From Monosiga brevicollis MX1 (taxonomy: Eukaryota > Opisthokonta > Choanoflagellata > Craspedida > Salpingoecidae), in assembly GCF_000002865.3 (NCBI RefSeq), contig NW_001865040.1:2386381-2411378 (forward strand): a stretch of DNA of 24,998 bases, read 5' to 3'. The position numbers were made by a program, and so were the translations under genes. The notes beneath the pieces were generated by a model. It ran no database searches. It was not told where the DNA came from and saw nothing but the letters and a program-made list of their open reading frames with translations. Shown here one piece after another: positions 21,456 through 24,998 of this stretch. Within the stretch, counting starts at the first letter, position 1. Each line of letters begins with the position of its first letter.

Positions 21456-24400
21456 TCATGAGCGAGACATGGACAATCGTTGTAAGCCAGGATCGAGTCC
21501 AGCAAGACAACCATCATCATCCTGCCAAACACAAACCTTCTGATCGCCAATCGGGATGTGATCAATACCAGCTGCATCATGAACGAGAGCAAGCGACGCC
21601 CATTGTTAAAGGCCCAAATCATCGGCTTGCCAAAACAAACACCAATTGGTCCCACATCCAGACTCACCACGATCAATATCCTCCTCATCCACGACCTGGT
21701 ACTTCAAGCCATAATACACGTTGGCATTACGACTAACACGAACAAGCAATCCGTCATGTTGAGACTGAAGCTGGAGGAGAGGGATCCGACCAGGAAGCAA
21801 GGCCTCGAAGAACACATTGAGACAAGCATTTGACTGCAACTTACATGCACTTTGTCACGAGAAGGTCGGCAATCACCGTAGCTAGACCCAATAGGCCAAG
21901 ACCTAGGAACGAGAACATTGCGTAAGCAAGGTAAGACGAACGGCTGAGTCGATGAGGCATCGAGGCACCTTTGTCACCTGACGACACGTACCAGAGCCAA
22001 GTGCCACCAATAGCGGCACCATGCTAAAGCGACCGGCCGTGCCCGACACCACGAACACAAAACGCAAGCCTGTATTTAAAATCAGGGCGTCGAAAGCGGG
22101 CGAGCACAAGCCACATGTGAGATGTCCGCTTTGGGTGGCAAGGAGGCTAGCGAATACAAACTTTGCAAACACAAAACATGCACTCTCCATACCGTAAACC
22201 TTGTAAAGGTCACGCGCCGGTGGGTCGATCTGATAGTTCGCAAAGCGAAAATTGTACCCAGCTGAAAGCTGCAAGGAGAGGTCGTGAGGACAAGTGCAAA
22301 AGAGGAAGAATAAACAAGCCAAGAAGAACCCTGCAAGGCACTGACATCAGACTTGGTGTCCAGACGCGTGAACTTGTAAGTGGGACTGCATGTGTGGGCA
22401 CTGCTGTCCAGGTTACAGTCGTAATTGACTTGGATCGTGATCAGAGCGCCGTTGCGCATGGCTTGATTCTCAAAGTCGGTGATGCCTAGAAATAAACAAC
22501 ATGGTCTTTCATGAGAGAGGTCGAGGGCTTGGACTGATACCGCTGCGCGACTACAATGGCGTTGCTATGAGCGGTGAAGCAGACACACCGGCTTCGTTGA
22601 GAATGGTATCAATCTTGAAGATGGGGCAGTGGCGTTCGAGCCCCGTTGGACTCCATGTGCATGTGTAGACGTCAACCTTGTCGCTCTCATCTGACAGCAA
22701 GAGATCAATGTTAGGCATCGCATCCGAGGGCCGTGGTAGCTGCTAGAGTTTGTGCTTAAGACGCGTACCCGTGCTGCCAAACTTGGCGCCAAAGCGCTGG
22801 AAGAAAACCGTGTTTTTAATGTAAACGGTAAACTGTGGGAAGAAACGGCCCGACATCACCATCACCATCAGGGATATGCATGATGCATCTTCTTTGCTTT
22901 CCCAGCTGGATGCAAAAAAGTGCGTCATGGAGGCTGTCGTGCGTTGCCGCGACTCAGCATATGAAACTTACGTTTTTGACTGCCGGCATGTGACGGGCAT
23001 AAAACAAGCCCTGCCAAAGTACAACCAAGTGTGCAGACCAATGATGTAGTTTAGGGGGATGGACGACCATGTTGCAGCAACTGAACTGGTTGGATCAAAA
23101 GGGTGGCAGGCGGATGATTGTAGGGAGCGTGGCTCGTACATCAGTAGTTGCACGGTCGTCTTCGTCCTTGCTCTCCACCGGGCCCCAGCCATAGATGCGG
23201 CATCGCTGTAATAGACCAGGTCAATAAGAGCACTAATTGTTGGACAACAAGAGGGCATCAAAAAATTCGGATTGAATGCGACATCTAGCCGTACCTCTGT
23301 GGTCGTGTTGCACTCGCCTGTCAGCGCGCCATTACGTGATGTCGCAAATCTGGGGCAGTCGGCGTCCGACCTAAACAAGGGTGACGTGCCAGCGCCGACA
23401 AGGCATAGAGGCGGTGCAAATGACTTCTCATCTGCTTGTACATGTGTGCGCCACAGGGGAAGCGTGCCGGCTGACGTACGTGCAGTTGAATGCACTGGCA
23501 CTGCCTGTCACGGGTGCTGCGGGGTCCTCATCCCTACGAAAGCGTAAACCAAGCAAATCAGACGCATCACACACACGTTGATGGGCAGTGTCTGATGAGT
23601 GGGAACCGCACCAGCCCTCGGCGCGCTGCGTCTGTTTGCTGGTTTGAATTGAGTTGCTGACAACGAAGAAGGCGTCGTTCTCCTGAGCCGGTTTGATGTA
23701 GTCAGGCGTGTCCCATCTACGAGAGAAAAGGCGTGCAAGAAAGGCCCATGTCGCGATGGGCGGTCACTACCACGTGCCTTCCTTCTGCGGTAGCATGGGG
23801 CAGCAAAAACGAACAGTGTGCCGACACGTACACGCGTAAATCGCCGGGCACACAGTCGTTCATACTGCTGATGTCGGTGTTGTCGCAGGTGATGGCGATG
23901 CCTTTGACTATTGGAGAGCCCAATTGGCCCCCCACCCCCCAGGCGCGTGATAGCAGGCTGTCAGCACGACCAGAAAGACTGGGCGAAAATCGAGAGGGTA
24001 AACGATGGCACGCGGGTGAGGTTCACCTTTGGTGAGGACGGTGCTCACGGCCGAATCAACCTCCTGGTACCCCTTCTGGTAGATGATGCCATAACCAACC
24101 ACGTAGGCAAGGATGGTGATTTGAAGCAGGCGGAAGATCAGGCCCACCTATTGGTCCCATTGGTTCCCGGAGAGTCACCAGTCCATGCAAGCATAACCGG
24201 ATGGAGACGGTGCCGCGTGGAATCGCAAGAGGCAGAGGATGGGAAGGATGAGGCGAGGCGCAAAGCAGCATCTGATGTCGTCTGACTCGAGGAGCGACGC
24301 AGAAACAGGCGCATGCGACAGCATGTACCTTCTTGGAGCGGATGTGCACGGTCTTGAGGGTGTCATCTACGATATGAGGAGGTGAGGTCAAAATAAGTGA

Positions 24401-24504
24401 GCTTGGATGGACGGCTCGTGGCAAGGATCCTGAGCTTGGCACTTACACTCGAGCATCGAGTATATGCCCTGTTGAATAGAGCCCCAAAAGCCCGAGGCCG
24501 CCAT
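21456..24504 (-). CDS. P2X: P2X receptor, ATP-gated cation channel subunit, 16 exons
   Basis: P2X subunits form trimeric ATP-opened cation channels with two membrane helices and a Cys-rich ectodomain. Predicted exons (high to low): 24447-24504, 24329-24366, 24027-24147, 23832-23907, 23480-23716, 23295-23370, 23140-23205, 22972-23010, 22769-22832, 22589-22690, 22346-22485, 22193-22268, 21992-22069, 21845-21902, 21668-21732, 21456-21571. Phases agree; 469 residues. Seen: N-terminal YDTLKTVHIRSKKVGL, TM1 about residues 38-56, KGYQ, ATP-site TKVKG (Lys72, Lys74), NFT (237-239), NFRFA (345-349) and Lys362, TM2 about 383-406 with GSG and LLGLATVIADLL, then a tail with YYGLK (YxxxK) and VVDEED. Nine of the ten usual ectodomain Cys are present; the WCPVE Cys is Gly210. 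Extra Cys are at 80, 91 and 147. A retained intron after 21845 would stop the protein at residue 410. The final exon (37 residues, acidic) is the least certain part. Confidence 0.96.
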
Positions 24505-24840
24505 GATTGCAGAGTGCTGCCACAAATGCCAGGCCGAAAGGGCTGCTCGACACGAGACGATCGAGAACACACATGAACAAGCCCCATGTCAGGCTCAATG
24601 AAGTATTGATGGACGCTGCATTTGGGCATTACCCCACTACCTGCATCCCTCAGGCCCTTGTAGATCTATACTCGGAACCCTCTTCTAACAAGCCCCATCA
24701 CCGCCACCACCAGCCGATCCACCAGCCGCCGATCGCTCTACACACATCACATGCGCACCTGTTGAGAGTTGCAAGCCAGGGGATTTTTTTTTTTTTTCCA
24801 CAAAATGATGGAAGTTCAATTTTTGTGTGATGATTCCTTG

Positions 24841-24868
<28 letters not shown>
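24841..24868 (+). repeat. Poly-T tract of 28 bases
   Basis: A pure T run upstream of the P2X gene, followed by GCTTTGGGG and then the terminal TG repeat. A shorter T run lies at about 24783-24797. Confidence 0.95.
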
Positions 24869-24871
<3 letters not shown>

Positions 24872-24886
24872 TTGGGGTGGGCCAAG

Positions 24887-24890
<4 letters not shown>

Positions 24891-24968
<78 letters not shown>

Positions 24969-24998
24969 TGGGTGTGTGTGTGTGTGTGTGTGTGTGTC
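24891..24998 (+). repeat. (TG)n dinucleotide repeat, truncated by the window end
   Basis: At least 108 bases of TG with one interruption near 24967-24972 (CTGGG). It runs off the window, so the true length is unknown. Confidence 0.97.

Larger units (their letters stand above)
24505..24998. other. P2X upstream region ending in simple repeats at the window edge
   Basis: This should contain the P2X promoter and 5' leader. I see no TATA box or coding exon. Near 24690-24730 there is a CACC/CCAG-rich stretch, then T runs, then the TG tract that reaches the last base. Confidence 0.45.

Noticed and set aside
21841-21843. P2X receptor ending right after TM2 as the only form
   Set aside because: The TAA lies inside a GTAAGT donor, and the next exon continues with a typical P2X tail (YYGLKYQVVDEED) in the correct phase. 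I keep the short form only as a possible retention product.

Overview
This is nuclear DNA of an intron-dense eukaryote. Genes are compact, with many short introns (mostly about 70-180 bp, GT-AG), short intergenic gaps and abundant TG and poly-T tracts. The gene set (PP2A B56 subunit, symplekin, a fungal/protist-type homoserine O-acetyltransferase and an ATP-gated P2X channel) fits a unicellular relative of animals. A choanoflagellate such as Monosiga brevicollis is my best guess; this is inference, not a database match. I rebuilt exons by hand from splice consensus, reading-frame phase and remembered family sequences, so junctions are predictions.

Layout: (1) 561-3985, minus strand: PP2A regulatory subunit B56, 13 exons. 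(2) 3986-5700: no gene recognised; it contains an AT-rich island at about 5281-5519. (3) 5701-6750, minus strand: an unrecognised, probably helical protein in 3 exons. It is head-to-head with (4) 6937-10322, plus strand: a transposase-like gene with an acidic, AT-hook-like N-terminal part. Two frame changes in its N-terminal third are unresolved, but its ten downstream exons splice cleanly. (5) 10365-10620: an array of AACAAAAGA motifs spaced near multiples of the DNA helical repeat, lying between the transposase-like gene and symplekin. (6) 10857-17322, plus strand: symplekin, 25 exons, one likely GC-AG intron, and one intron holding a large TG/TGTC microsatellite. (7) 18294-21023, plus strand: homoserine O-acetyltransferase, 12 exons. 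(8) 21456-24504, minus strand: P2X receptor, 16 exons. (9) 24505-24998: poly-T and a long TG tract at the window edge.

The four recognised genes do not form a pathway. They are housekeeping (3' end mRNA processing, phosphatase targeting, methionine synthesis) and signalling (P2X) genes packed side by side. The most unusual material is the transposase-like gene with its phased motif array, and the altered disulfide pattern and possible tail-switch splice site of the P2X receptor.
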